A DNA stretch of 64,000 nucleotides from Anisodus tanguticus (Eukaryota; Streptophyta; Magnoliopsida; Solanales; Solanaceae). The notes beneath the pieces were generated by a model that made no database searches, had not been told where the DNA came from, and saw only the letters and a program-made list of their open reading frames with translations. Shown one piece after another: positions 23,707-32,848 of this stretch. The DNA is taken from positions 13,976,970 through 14,040,969 of the forward strand of contig CM067546.1 of the NCBI GenBank assembly GCA_034509755.1, written 5' to 3'. Each line of letters opens with the position of its first letter. The first letter of the stretch is position 1. The translations under genes and the position numbers were made by a program.

Positions 23707-23926
23707 CTGTGATTCATCCATTTGCTGAGCATATATCATATTTCCAGCTATTTGCTATTCCAACCTTAACAACGGTGTTTACTGGGACTGCTTCTCTGGC
23801 TTCTCTCTTTGGCTACATTACTTATATTGATCTCATGAATAACATGGGGCACTGCAACCTTGAGTTCATTCCTAAGTGGATTTTCTCCATCTTCCCCCCT
23901 CTCAAATACTTGATGTATACGCCCTC
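23707..23926 (+). pseudogene. CER1-like: CER1-like exon 4
   Basis: After TTTTTCAG the frame gives VIHPFAEHISYFQLFAIP, ASLFGYITYIDLMNNMGHCN and FPPLKYLMYTPS, then the donor GTAAGT. This is the CER1 membrane segment between histidine boxes 2 and 3. It is open throughout. In the family the next exon begins with the third box (HSLHH); that part is missing here. Confidence 0.95.
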
Positions 23927-24077
23927 GTAAGTCATCTCTCCTTCATATCCAGAATATATATTCCACAATTCACATAATTTTGGGCATGCTGTGAGCGCAA
24001 GCAGAGCGCACGGATAGATGTTATGTGTTATTGGTTCAACTGAATTCAGTATTTCCAACACGAAATATAGATAACAT

Positions 24078-24382
24078 TGTTAAATATACATAATATACAT
24101 ACAATATACATGTGTATATTATGTATAGTTACGGTATATTGGTCATGGTATTACTGCCCATCCGTGGGCAGTCTCCTTTGTATAGTATGTAATTAATGTT
24201 GTAGTCTAATTAGTATTGTACACTTACCATAATATTTATATTACCATAATTGTATAGTTAGTGTCCATGTAGAATAAGGTTTTAGGAGTAGAATAGGAAT
24301 ATGATTCTCCTATTATGGAAATATGTAAATTGTATATATACTCTTTCAAGTAATGAAAATAATCAAGGGATTATTTCTTTCA
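24078..24382 (+). repeat. 5' LTR of Copia C
   Basis: 305 bp, TGTTAAATATAC to TTTCTTTCA. It carries a 17-bp duplication (CCATAATATTTATATTA) that is absent from the 3' LTR. The primer site starts at 24383. Confidence 0.93.
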
Positions 24383-24548
24383 TGGTATCAGAAGTCTAGG
24401 TCTTAAAATCCTCTCTCAAAATTCCTCCTAATTTCCGTCCCATTGTCTCGTTTTCCGAGCCTCTTCTCCTCGGAATTCGTGTCGACGGTCTATCCTCTCT
24501 TCCCAAATTTTCTTCCAAATCCCTCAATCACATATTGTTCTATCAATA

Positions 24549-25560
24549 TGTCTACATCACGGAACACGTTTCATCCTGCCCTTACAGTTTCTAACACCAA
24601 GAATAACATCTCTCTTGTTCTTGAAATAGAAAACGTCTAATATGCGACGTGGGCCGAACTGTTCAAAATTCACGCACGCTCGCATCAAGTCATCCATCAC
24701 ATAATCCTCGCGGCTCCTGAGGATACGGAGGTGCCAAGACGCGAGGATCATCCTAAGTTGTGGACGACTCTTGATGTCCACTGTCCTTCAATGGACATAC
24801 TCCACAATTTCTACCGACCTTTTGCAAACAATTATTGAGCCTGACGCTATGACGCAGGCAACTTGGGATAGACTACGTGATATATTCCAAGATAATCAAA
24901 ATTCTAGAGTTGTTACTCTTGAGCAGGAATTCTCCCACGTCAACATGAAAGATTTCCCTAACATTTCGGCTTATTGAAAAAGATTGAAGGAATTGGCGGA
25001 CTAACTCCGCAACGTTGGCACGCCAGTTTCGAATGATCATTTGGTCCTCCAATGGTTTCAGGCCTCTCCGAGGCCTATAGTGGTGTTGGCACGCTTTTTC
25101 GTCAAAGCAATCCTTTTTCGCAATTTTATCAGGCGTGTTCGATGTTTACACTCGAAGAAGCAGGCATGGCTAAAAAGGCGGCTACCGATACTAGTCCCGT
25201 AGTTATGATGACCGAGTCCACTTTTCATCCTACCGGTTCCAACAAATTGGGTCAAAACCGCAACAACGATGGCGGCAAAAAGGGACAAAATAAGAAAAAT
25301 AATGGCAAGAATCGCGACGGCAACACTGGCGGCAGCCGGAACAGTGGTGGTGGCGGTGGTGGTCCTTGGGGCGGTCAGCAGCAACAACAGTTTTGGGCCC
25401 CTATACAGTGGCAGTGGGCCCCACAGTTTGGGCCAAACAGTATCAGCCCATCGTTTCATCTTCACTGGCAGTGGGCTGGCCAGCAGCAGTCCTAGGCCCA
25501 ACACGCAATGGCCCAATTTCGGTAATCCCTCTAGGCCGGGGCAGTAAGTAGGGGTACTTG
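24549..25560 (+). pseudogene. Copia C gag remains
   Basis: It starts MSTSRNTFHPALTVSNTKNN and is interrupted by a stop at about 24640. It continues in other frames through WDRLRDIFQDNQNSRVVTLE and VSGLSEAYSGVGTLFRQSNP to a tail rich in Gly, Asn and Gln after about 25250. There is no zinc knuckle. Several stops and frame changes make it inactive. The gag shell protein of such elements packages the element RNA. Confidence 0.88.
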
Positions 25561-25589
25561 GGCCTCGGCCCCCGCAGGCCCATCACACC

Positions 25590-28500
25590 GTGGCCCCCAC
25601 TGCTACCAACATCGAAGCCACAATGCACACGCTTGGATTAAATCCTCCGGACCCAAATGGGTATATGGACACCGGTGCCACTACCCACATGACATCCGAT
25701 TCAGGCACTCTCTCATCTTATTCCAATTTGAGCAACCCTCGTGGCATAATTGTTGGTACTGGTAATTCTATTCCAATTCGTGGTTATGGTAAAAAAACTT
25801 TTTCTCCCCCCAATCCACCCCTTATCTTGAAAAATACCCTACATTCCCCCAAATTGATTAAAAACTTAGTGTATGTCCGTAAATTCACCACTGACAATTT
25901 TGTTTCTATTGAATTTGATCCATTTGGTTTCTCTGTGAAGGATTTCAAGACGGGGAGTCCTCTCATGAGGTGTGATAGTAGGGGAGATCTTTATCCTATC
26001 ACACCAAGTTCCGGTCTTTCGAGTCAAGGCTTGCCGTCAGCGTTTGCAGCCCTTGCTCCTTCCTTGTGGCATGCTCGTCTTGGTCATCCGGGATCGTCTA
26101 TTTTGTCTTCCTTAGATAAAAATAAATTTATTTCATGTAAGGGTACGTGTAGTACTCCAAATTGTCATTCATTTTCTTTAGGAAAAATTGTTAGGTTGCC
26201 GTTTGTAGACTCTAATTCTCATACTTTAATGCCATTTGATATTATTCATAGCGACTTATGGACATCTCCTGTTCTTAGTTCTTTGGTCATCGATATTATG
26301 TTCTCTTTTTTGATGATTATTCAAAAAATTTATGGACTTTTCCGATAGCGAAAAAACCTCAAGTTTTCTCCATCTTCTTAAAATTTAGAGCTTTCATTAG
26401 AACCCAATTCGAACGAGAAATAAAAAATATTCAATGTGATAATGTCAGAGAATATGACAACGGGGTATTTCATGAATTTTGTGCAACTAATGGGATCAAT
26501 TTTCATTTTTCTTGCCCTCATACGTCTTCACAAAATGGGAACGCCGAACGCAAAATTTGTACCATTAATAACATTGTCCGCACTTTATTGATTCATACTT
26601 CCGTACCCCCGTCTTTTTGGCATCATGCTCTACAAATGGCTACATATCTCCTACACATTCTTCCTTTCAAAGGTTTGACATATTCCTCCCACCTTCAAAT
26701 TTTATATAATAAGATTCCTTCGTATTCACATCTTAGGGTCTTTGGGTGCTTATGTTATCTATTATTTCCGTCCACCACAATTAACAAACTTCAGGCCCGG
26801 TCTACTCCGTGTGTGTTTTTGGGGTTTCCGTCTAATCATCGTGGTTACAAATGTTTTGATTTATCCTCTAATAAAATCATCATTAGTCGCCATGTAATTT
26901 TTCTATGAATCCCAGATTTTATTTTCTAAAGTTAGTAATCTCGTGCCCAGTTCGTATAATTTTTTGGATGATGGTATATCCCCGTATATTATTCACCATT
27001 CTACGGACATATTCCGCACCCCAAATCCTACAGCGGGCCCACTGCCCGCTGGTCCCACTGGTCTGTCGTAGCCCTTTGTGCCCAGTTTCATCACTAGGAC
27101 ATTTTCAACAATTCGACCAGTTCAACCCAATACTGGAACTGGTCCAGTTCCTCCATCCGCAACTGTTTCTGCTTACCGAGTTGGGCTAGCAGGCCCACTA
27201 CTTATTTGCCAGTCCACCCCGAATCCAGAAAATTCCCAAAATCCACCCAATTATTCCCCAAGTCATAGACCAGTCACTCGTAGTCAACGGGGTATTTTTA
27301 AACCAAAAAGGCATTTTAATTTACATTCTAATGCTCTTAAATCACCCTTACCCCGTAATCATGTCTCAGCATTAAATGACCCGAATTGGAAAATTGCTAT
27401 GACCGATGAATATAATTCTCTTATTGATTATAAGACGTGGGAGTTGGTGCCCGTCCATCTGGTATTAATATTATTAGGTCTATGTGGATTTTTGCTGATT
27501 AGGACAATTCAGACGGTTCGTTTGCAAGGCATAAGGCGCGACTTGTAGGTGATGGTAAGACTTAGCAGGTTGGTATAGATTATGGAGATACGTTTAGTCT
27601 GGTGGTCAAATCGGCTACCATTCGCACTGTGCTCAGCTTGGGTCTTTCGAAAGCATGGCCCATTCATCAGTTAGATATGAAGAATGCTTTCTTACATGGT
27701 AATCTCAAGGAAACAGTCTATATGCATCAACCCTTGGGGTTTAGGGATCCCCAATATCCTCATCATGTCTGTTTGTTAAAAAAGTCCTTATATGGGCTTA
27801 TGCAGTCTTCGCGGGCTTCGTATACGAGATTTGCCGACTATGTTTTGACTATTGGGTTCACTCACAGCAGGTCGGATAATTTCTTGTTCATATATCATCG
27901 TGGTTCTTCCTTGGCTTATATACTATTATATGTGGATGATATTATCTTGACTGCCTCTTCCGATGCATTACGCCAGTCAATCATGACAATGCTCACTTCT
28001 GAGTTTGCTATGAAAGACTTGGAGCCCTTGAGTTATTTTTTGGGGATTGATGTCACTCGTCATGCAGGTGGGTTGTTCTTATCTCAAAGGAAGTATACAT
28101 CTGAGATCATTGAGAGGGCTGGGATGTCATCCTGTAAGTCCACTTCCACTCCAGTTGATACTAATCCCCAGCTTAGTGCCGCGACCGGCGCCCCATACGA
28201 GGATCCGACCCGCTATCGTAATCTTACAGGGGCCCTTCAGTATCTTACATTCACGAGACCAGATATTACGTATGATGTCCAGCAGGTGTGTTTGTTTATG
28301 CATTATAGTCTGCAAAGCGTCGGTCGACTTTATCCCATTCCAGTGCAGAGGTCGAGTATCGAGGGGTAGCTAATGTGGTCTCTGAATCATGTTGGTTACG
28401 TAATTTGTTGTTAGAGCTTCATTGTCCTATTCAGAAAGAAACCTTGGTCTATTGTGATAATGTTAGTGCCATCTACCTTTCTGGTAATCCGGTTCAGCAC

Positions 28501-28701
28501 CAGCGCACTAAACATACCGAGATGGACATTCACTTTGTTCGCGAAAAGGTTGCTCGTGGTCAGGTACGCGTCTGCCATGTCCCGTCTAGGTATCAAATTG
28601 CCGACATATTTACGAAGGGTCTTCCCTCGGTCCTTTTTAAATATTTTAGGGACAGTCTCAGCGTTCGAAGACCGCCCGCTATGACTACGGGGGTGTGTTA
28701 A
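25590..28701 (+). pseudogene. Copia C pol remains, with an internal deletion before RNase H
   Basis: Protease, GAG-pre-integrase and the start of integrase are at 25590-26348, with YMDTGATTHMTSDSG and LWHARLGHPG. More integrase follows at 26349-26908. RT is at 27078-28369, with HQLDMKNAFLHGNL, LLYVDDIILTASS and YFLGIDVTRH. RNase H resumes at 28375-28701 with YCDNVSAIYLSGNP. At about 28303 the sequence jumps from the VCLFMH region straight to a frame-shifted SAKR-region, so roughly 250 bp are missing compared with Copia F. Several stops and frameshifts occur elsewhere. Confidence 0.92.
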
Positions 28702-28983
28702 ATATACATAATATACACACAATATACTTGTGTATATTATGTATACTTACGGTATATTGGTCACGGTATTACTGCCCATCCGTGGGCAGTCTCCTTTGTA
28801 TAGTATGTAATTAATGTTGTAGTCTAATTAGTATTGTACACTTACCATAATTGTATAGTTAGTGTCCAAGTAGAATAAGGTTTTAGGAGTAGAATAGGAA
28901 TATAATTCTCCTATTATGGAAATATGTAAATTGTATATATACTCTTTCAAGTGATGAAAATAATTAAGGGATTATTTCTTTCA
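28696..28983 (+). repeat. 3' LTR of Copia C
   Basis: 288 bp, beginning TGTTAAATATAC directly after a CGGGGGTG purine end and closing with TTTCTTTCA before AACAT. Confidence 0.93.
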
Positions 28984-29230
28984 AACATATGTGTAAATTT
29001 ATTAAACTTGATCAACTGTTACACTTTGAACTCATAATTTTAAAAATACATAAGTTCAGAAGACCTTTAAAAGTTGAATTCATAAAATATAAATTCTGAA
29101 TCCGCCATTGAGCATACGACCAAGTCCAGTGCCACATGAACAATCTTGTGAGCTTGGGGCGTGGCAAAACTAATGTCTCTAGGAAAGCTTGTTTTGATTT
29201 GACACACTTGACTACCCTAGGGGCGTGGCA
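28984..29230. other. Scarred junction replacing the 5' part of CER1-like exon 5
   Basis: AT-rich sequence followed at 29157-29230 by duplicated scraps. GGGGCGTGGCAA occurs at 29157 and 29220. TTTGACACACTTGACTACCC occurs at 29198 and again inside the exon at 29248. The exon codons expected here in the family, with the HSLHH box and about 40 residues, are absent. Confidence 0.7.
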
Positions 29231-29471
29231 ATACCCGATGTGGTACATTTGACACACTTGACTACCCTAGAATCCATCTACCATCTCAGACTAGGATTTT
29301 CCTCATTGGCCTCAATGCCTCAAACCATTAATGGTACATTTGGTTCATGTGGCCAGTGACTTTGTGGACTATGATCACCAACTGTATCTACGGACGCACT
29401 TTCATTTTGGAGAGAAATAGTTTGGAAAAGTTTAAATTCCAATCTTGGGCCATACCAGATATAATTTACAG
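29231..29471 (+). pseudogene. CER1-like: CER1-like exon 5, 5'-truncated with two frameshifts
   Basis: The frame reads PDVVHLTHLTTLESIYHLRL and SSLASMPQTI, then must shift after a missing base at about 29330. It next reads WYIWFMWPVTLWTMITNCIY and GRTFILERNSLEKFKFQSW, and shifts again after a second missing base near 29458 before YNLQ. The donor is GTTAAC. The match to CER1 resumes after each shift, so these are 1-nt deletions in a former exon. The third histidine box, normally at the start of this exon, is missing. Confidence 0.92.
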
Positions 29472-29559
29472 GTTAACTAATTTCTGCTGGAAAGATTTCC
29501 AATTTCAGGTTATTTCTTTTTAATTTTTATATTTATTGCTGATTTGTTTCAATGTGCAG

Positions 29560-29667
29560 TACTTGATGAAATGGCAATCACAAACTACTAACAGCTTCAT
29601 AGACGATGCTATACTCCAAGCAGAAGAAAAAGGTGCCAAGGTCTTAAGTCTTGGCCTCTTAAACCAG
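29560..29667 (+). pseudogene. CER1-like: CER1-like exon 6
   Basis: After the acceptor TGTGCAG the frame gives YLMKWQSQTTNSFIDDAILQ and KGAKVLSLGLLNQ. The donor after AACCAG is GCAAGT, a GC-AG intron, with otherwise strong donor context. The 108-bp exon is open and has the expected boundaries. Confidence 0.93.
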
Positions 29668-29993
29668 GCAAGTTTAAGTGAACCTAGTTTCCTTGTTTTC
29701 AAGAGTTCTTGATTGGCGAGTTGATTTGTTGAATGAGTTTAACTTCTATATCTGAATTTACATCTTAAAAAAAAAAAAAAAATTATCGGGTCAGTACATA
29801 AAAAATAATTATAGATAACAATTCATAATAAGTAAGATTAGTACCCTGGAAAATAAGACGGGATAGACATGTTACCGTAAATTGATAGTGTAAGAATTAA
29901 TTTGTTATAATGTCAGTGTCTATGAGTTAAATCTTCTAGAATATATATGTTGTCTTGGTTTTTTATCTAAATAAGGATGACTTTAATTTACAG

Positions 29994-30194
29994 GGTGAGG
30001 AACTTAACAGAAATGGAGAACTTTATATAGAGAGGCACCCCAAAATAAAGATCAAGATGGTGGATGGAAGCAGCTTGGCAGTTGCTGTTGTGCTAAACAG
30101 CATTCCTAAAGGAACAACAGAAGTGCTTCTCAGAGGAAATCTGACTAAAGTTGCTATCTCTATTGCTTCTGCTCGGTGTCAAAGGGGCATCCAG
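29994..30194 (+). pseudogene. CER1-like: CER1-like exon 7
   Basis: Between the acceptor TTTACAG and donor GTTTAC the frame encodes GEELNRNGELYIERHPKIKI, VDGSSLAVAVVLNSIPKGTT and GNLTKVAISIASARCQRGIQ. This is the start of the C-terminal WAX2 domain of CER1. It is open and intact (67 codons). Confidence 0.95.
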
Positions 30195-30334
30195 GTTTAC
30201 TTACGCTTTTTACCATTTTCTCTTTGGGTTAAGTTTCACTCCTTCAGATGTCCTTTTATCTTCCTATTTCATTCTTCCTTCTTTCAAATTTTAACTAATA
30301 TTATTATTTATGTATTAAATAAAGAAAATGAAGG
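30195..30334. other. CER1-like intron 7, left part
   Basis: T-rich intron sequence up to the SINE. No feature is seen. Confidence 0.5.
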
Positions 30335-30476
30335 GAGCCTTGAAATAACGGGTAAAGTTGTTGCGGCCTTTTGCAGAAATGTAAGGTAAGGCTGCGTACA
30401 ATAAACTCTTGTGCTCCGACTCTTCTCCAGACTCCGCGCATAGCGGAAGCTTAGTGCACATGACTGCCTTTTTTTT
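30335..30476 (+). mobile_element. SINE copy, internally deleted
   Basis: It begins GAGCCTTGAAATAACGGGTA, a tRNA-like box A region. It continues with TGCAGAAATGTAAGGTAAGG and TGCGTACAATA and ends GTGCACATGACTGCC followed by a T run. These are the head and tail of a tRNA-derived SINE type that I know from Solanaceae. The middle part with box B is missing, so this copy cannot be transcribed normally. Confidence 0.8.
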
Positions 30477-30702
30477 ATAATATACAAAGAAAAATTAATT
30501 TATACACAGTGACCGTCAATGTATGTTAACTTCTAGCAGGTAACTTACCTTAATGTTTAAGCTACTAAAACGACTTTTTACCAACAATAGCTGAAGTTAT
30601 ATACAGTAAAAAAAAGATTATATGTATACTACAGTCTGGTTTGCCTATCCTATATAATTCTACTATCTTCTCAAAGGGATGTAGTTTCTCATTAATAATA
30701 GT

Positions 30703-30942
30703 ATTTTCTCTATTCCAATTTATGTGATACACTTTTCTTTTTAGTCAATTCAAAAAAAAATAATACGTTTCCTTATTTTGCAACAATTTAACTTTAACAT
30801 TTACCTTTTACGCTTAACTAGATGATCTATAACCACACAAATATCTTTAACTTATTTTAGACTACAGGATTCAAAAATCTTCCTTTATTTCTTAAATTTC
30901 GTGCCGAATCAAACTATATCACATAAATTGAGACGGATGGAG
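30703..30942. mobile_element. Stowaway-like MITE
   Basis: About 240 bp whose ends are inverted repeats: CTATTCCAATTTATGTGATA at the left and TATCACATAAATTGAGACGG at the right. It ends in GGAGTA, with TA on both sides. No coding capacity. Typical of Tc1/mariner-derived MITEs with CTCC(G/C)T...TTTATGTG termini. Confidence 0.82.
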
Positions 30943-31206
30943 TAATATTTTTATACTGGCTCGCCACACTCAATTTAAAAGATTATGAGTTGGATAACCA
31001 CTACTTCATTGAAGAATTTTATTATTGATGTTGTTGTTTCGGTGGATATGTTGTTGTTGTTACCTAAACTTCTCTTTTATAATCATTCTTCAAACTGCGA
31101 GTGCCTGTGCGTACTCACTTAATTAGCTCTCGTTCAACTGCTCCTCCCATGTGGTGATCTTTTTGTATTCTATCTATAAGATGTTAATCAATTCTTTCTT
31201 GATGAC
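30943..31206. other. CER1-like intron 7, middle part
   Basis: No gene seen. A TTGTTGTT-rich patch lies near 31025-31065. Confidence 0.45.
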
Positions 31207-31211
31207 ATTAT

Positions 31212-31331
31212 TGTAAAGAATGGATCTTGTGTCTAACTCAATCCCAAAAGCTAGCTTGTAGGGTGAGGATTGTCCAAGTCCATATAAGAAGTCCATGTTT
31301 CCATTCCATATCCGATGTGGGACTCTTAACA
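31212..31331 (-). repeat. 3' LTR of the TRIM
   Basis: 120 bp, beginning right after ATTAT and ending ACTCTTAACA on the plus strand. It matches 32469-32588. Confidence 0.9.
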
Positions 31332-31434
31332 CTACTCCGCACGCCCAGACCTTGTTAACTGGAGCGTGGATAATATAATTTGGGGACCCAACATCGTTAA
31401 ACATAGAATTGGAATGGGTTTGGCTCTGATACCA

Positions 31435-31474
31435 TGTAAAGAATGGATCTTGGGCCTAATTCAACCCCAAAAGC
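31435..31474 (-). repeat. 40-bp internal LTR fragment of the TRIM
   Basis: It repeats the first 40 bp (plus sense) of the LTRs and is preceded by the primer site complement GCTCTGATACCA at 31423-31434. It breaks off within AAAAGC, where the inverted 18S segment begins. Confidence 0.88.
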
Positions 31475-31673
31475 TTTGATAGGCCACTACCCTACTATCA
31501 AAAGTTGATAGGGCAGAAATTTGAAGGATGCGTCGCCAGCACGATGGTCGTGAGATCCGTCGAGTTATCATGAACCATCGCAGCAATGGGCAGAGCCTGC
31601 GTCAACCTTTTATCTAATAAATGCATCTCTTCCAGAAGTCGGGGTTTGTTTCACGTATTAGCTCTAGAATTAC
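31475..31673 (-). rRNA. 18S rRNA fragment, inverted, non-functional
   Basis: The reverse complement reads as plant 18S rRNA from about nucleotide 118 to about 315 (TAATTCTAGAGCTAATACGT onward to the TAGTGGCCTATC region). Several C-to-T and G-to-A type changes show decay. It is joined head-to-head to the direct copy through the shared bases TAC at 31671-31673. Confidence 0.93.
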
Positions 31674-32462
31674 CTGGTTGATCCTGCCAGTAGTTATATG
31701 CTTGTCTCAAAGACTAAGCCATGCATGTATAAGTATAAACAAATTCAGACTGTGAAACTGCGAATGACTCATTAAATCAGTTATAGTTTGTTTGATGTTA
31801 TCTACTACTCGGATAACCGTAGTAATTCTAGAGCTAATATGTGCAACAAACCTCGACTTCTAAAAGGGATGCATTTATTAGATAAAAGGTCGACGCGGGA
31901 TATGCCCGTTGCTGCGATGATTCATGATAACTCGATGGATCACATGACCATTGTGCCGACGACACATCATTCAAATTTATGTCCTATCAACTTTCGATGG
32001 TAGGATAGTTGCCTACCATGGTAGTGACGGGTGACGGAGAATTAGAGTTCGATTCTAGAGAGGGAGCCTGAGAAACGGCTACCACATCCAAGGAAGGCAA
32101 CATGCGTGCAAATTACCCAATCCTGACATGGGGAGGTAGTGACAATAAATAACAATAGCGGGCTCATGGAGTCTGGTAATTGTAATTAGTACAATCTAAA
32201 TTCCTTAACGAGGATCTAATGGAGGGCAAGTCTGGTGCCAGCAACCACGGTAATTTCAACTCCAATAACGTATATTTAAGTTGTTGCATTTAAAAAGTTC
32301 GTAGTTGGACTTTAGGATGGGCCGGCCGGTCCGCCTCACGGTGTGCACCGATCATCCCGTCCCTTCTGTCGGCAATGCGCTCCTGGCCTTAATTGGCCGG
32401 GTCGTGCCTCCGGCGCTATTACTTTGAAGAAATTAGAGTGCTAAAAGCAAGTCTACGCTCTG
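31671..32462 (+). rRNA. 18S rRNA 5' fragment (about 792 nt), non-functional
   Basis: It starts exactly with TACCTGGTTGATCCTGCCAG, the mature 5' end of plant 18S rRNA. It runs through AACGGCTACCACATCCAAGG, GTGCCAGCAACCACGG and GGGCCGGCCGGTCCGCCTCA to AGTCTACGCTCTG. No external spacer sequence precedes it. Many substitutions in universally conserved positions (for example AACCACGG for AGCCGCGG) show it is a pseudogene. It ends at GCTCTG, which is also the edge of the TRIM primer site. Confidence 0.96.
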
Positions 32463-32468
32463 ATACCA

Positions 32469-32588
32469 TGTAAAGAATTGATTTTGGGTCTAACTCAACC
32501 CCAAAAGCTAGCTTGTAGGGTGAGGATTGTCGAAATCCATATAAGGAGTCTATGTTCCCATTTCATATCTCATGTAGGACTCTTAACA
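32469..32588 (-). repeat. 5' LTR of the TRIM
   Basis: 120 bp preceded (plus sense) by GCTCTGATACCA, the primer-site complement at 32457-32468, and followed by ATTAT. Confidence 0.9.
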
Positions 32589-32752
32589 ATTATATATTAT
32601 ATTACCTGACATTTTCAGGAATTGGCTAACCAATTCTTGCTTACTTAGAGATGAAATCCCAATTAAATTATGTTGTTCTTCCAATTACATTATCCTGTTC
32701 TTAATTCCTCTTTTTCTCTTATCTGAATTGATCTTCTTAATCTTAATATCAG

Positions 32753-32848
32753 GTGGTTACTATGTACAAAAGTGACTACGAGAAACTAAAACTTGCAACT
32801 ACTAGTTCTCAGAGTAATTTCGTTCTGTCAAAGAGATTTGACCAAAAG
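32753..32848 (+). pseudogene. CER1-like: CER1-like exon 8, last exon visible
   Basis: After ATATCAG the frame reads VVTMYKSDYEKLKLATTSSQ and FVLSKRFDQK, then the donor GTAAAA. It matches the CER1 segment that follows CQRGIQ. No following exon (WLVG, then the CENWLPR region) could be found before the RING gene or in the unoccupied stretches to the right, so the 3' end seems to be lost. Confidence 0.9.

Larger units (their letters stand above)
24078..28983 (+). mobile_element. Copia C: Ale/Retrofit-like LTR retrotransposon
   Basis: A 4906-bp element flanked by AACAT at 24073-24077 and 28984-28988, with LTRs of 305 and 288 bp. It is in plus orientation with the primer site TGGTATCAGAAG and a GGGGGTG purine end. 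It lies in intron 4 of the CER1-like gene, in the same orientation. Its coding part closely resembles that of Copia F, but the first part of its LTR does not. Confidence 0.95.
31212..32588 (-). mobile_element. TRIM element carrying captured 18S rRNA sequence
   Basis: Two 120-bp terminal repeats lie in minus orientation, flanked by ATTAT at 31207-31211 and 32589-32593. On the minus strand the LTR starts TGTTAAGAGTCC and ends CATTCTTTACA, followed by the primer site TGGTATCAGAGC. This is the terminal-repeat-in-miniature (TRIM) type of plants, which has no genes. Between the ends lie, in plus coordinates: LTR, 91-bp interior, a primer site, a 40-bp LTR piece, inverted 18S, direct 18S, a second primer site and the other LTR. 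The LTRs differ at roughly 13-15 of 120 positions by eye, so it is old. It sits in intron 7 of the CER1-like gene. Confidence 0.9.
9525..32848 (+). pseudogene. CER1-like: CER1-like very-long-chain aldehyde decarbonylase gene, broken copy
   Basis: Seven exons, detailed separately, encode in order most of a CER1 protein: N-terminal membrane helices, the fatty-acid-hydroxylase-type histidine boxes, and the first half of the C-terminal WAX2 domain. In plants CER1 works with CER3 in the endoplasmic reticulum to make very-long-chain alkanes for cuticular wax. This copy is probably non-functional. Exon 1 is absent from the window, the exon 2 donor is GA, exon 5 lacks its 5' part with the third histidine box and has two 1-nt deletions, and nothing matching the last exons (WLVG... 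and CENWLPR regions) follows exon 8. Introns are swollen by transposons. The VDGSSLAVAVVLNSIPKGTT segment favours CER1 over CER3. An assembly error could explain a single frameshift but not all the defects. Confidence 0.9.

Noticed and set aside
24383..24396. tRNA-like fragments next to LTRs
   Set aside because: TGGTATCA sequences are primer binding sites, not tRNA genes; no cloverleaf can be formed.
25058..25516. A 152-codon minus-strand protein
   Set aside because: It is the complement of the Gly/Asn-rich gag tail of Copia C and has only a low-complexity hydrophobic sequence.
31671..32462. A functional 18S rRNA gene
   Set aside because: Only the 5' 792 nt are present, conserved positions are changed, and it lies inside a TRIM element in an intron, not in an rDNA unit.
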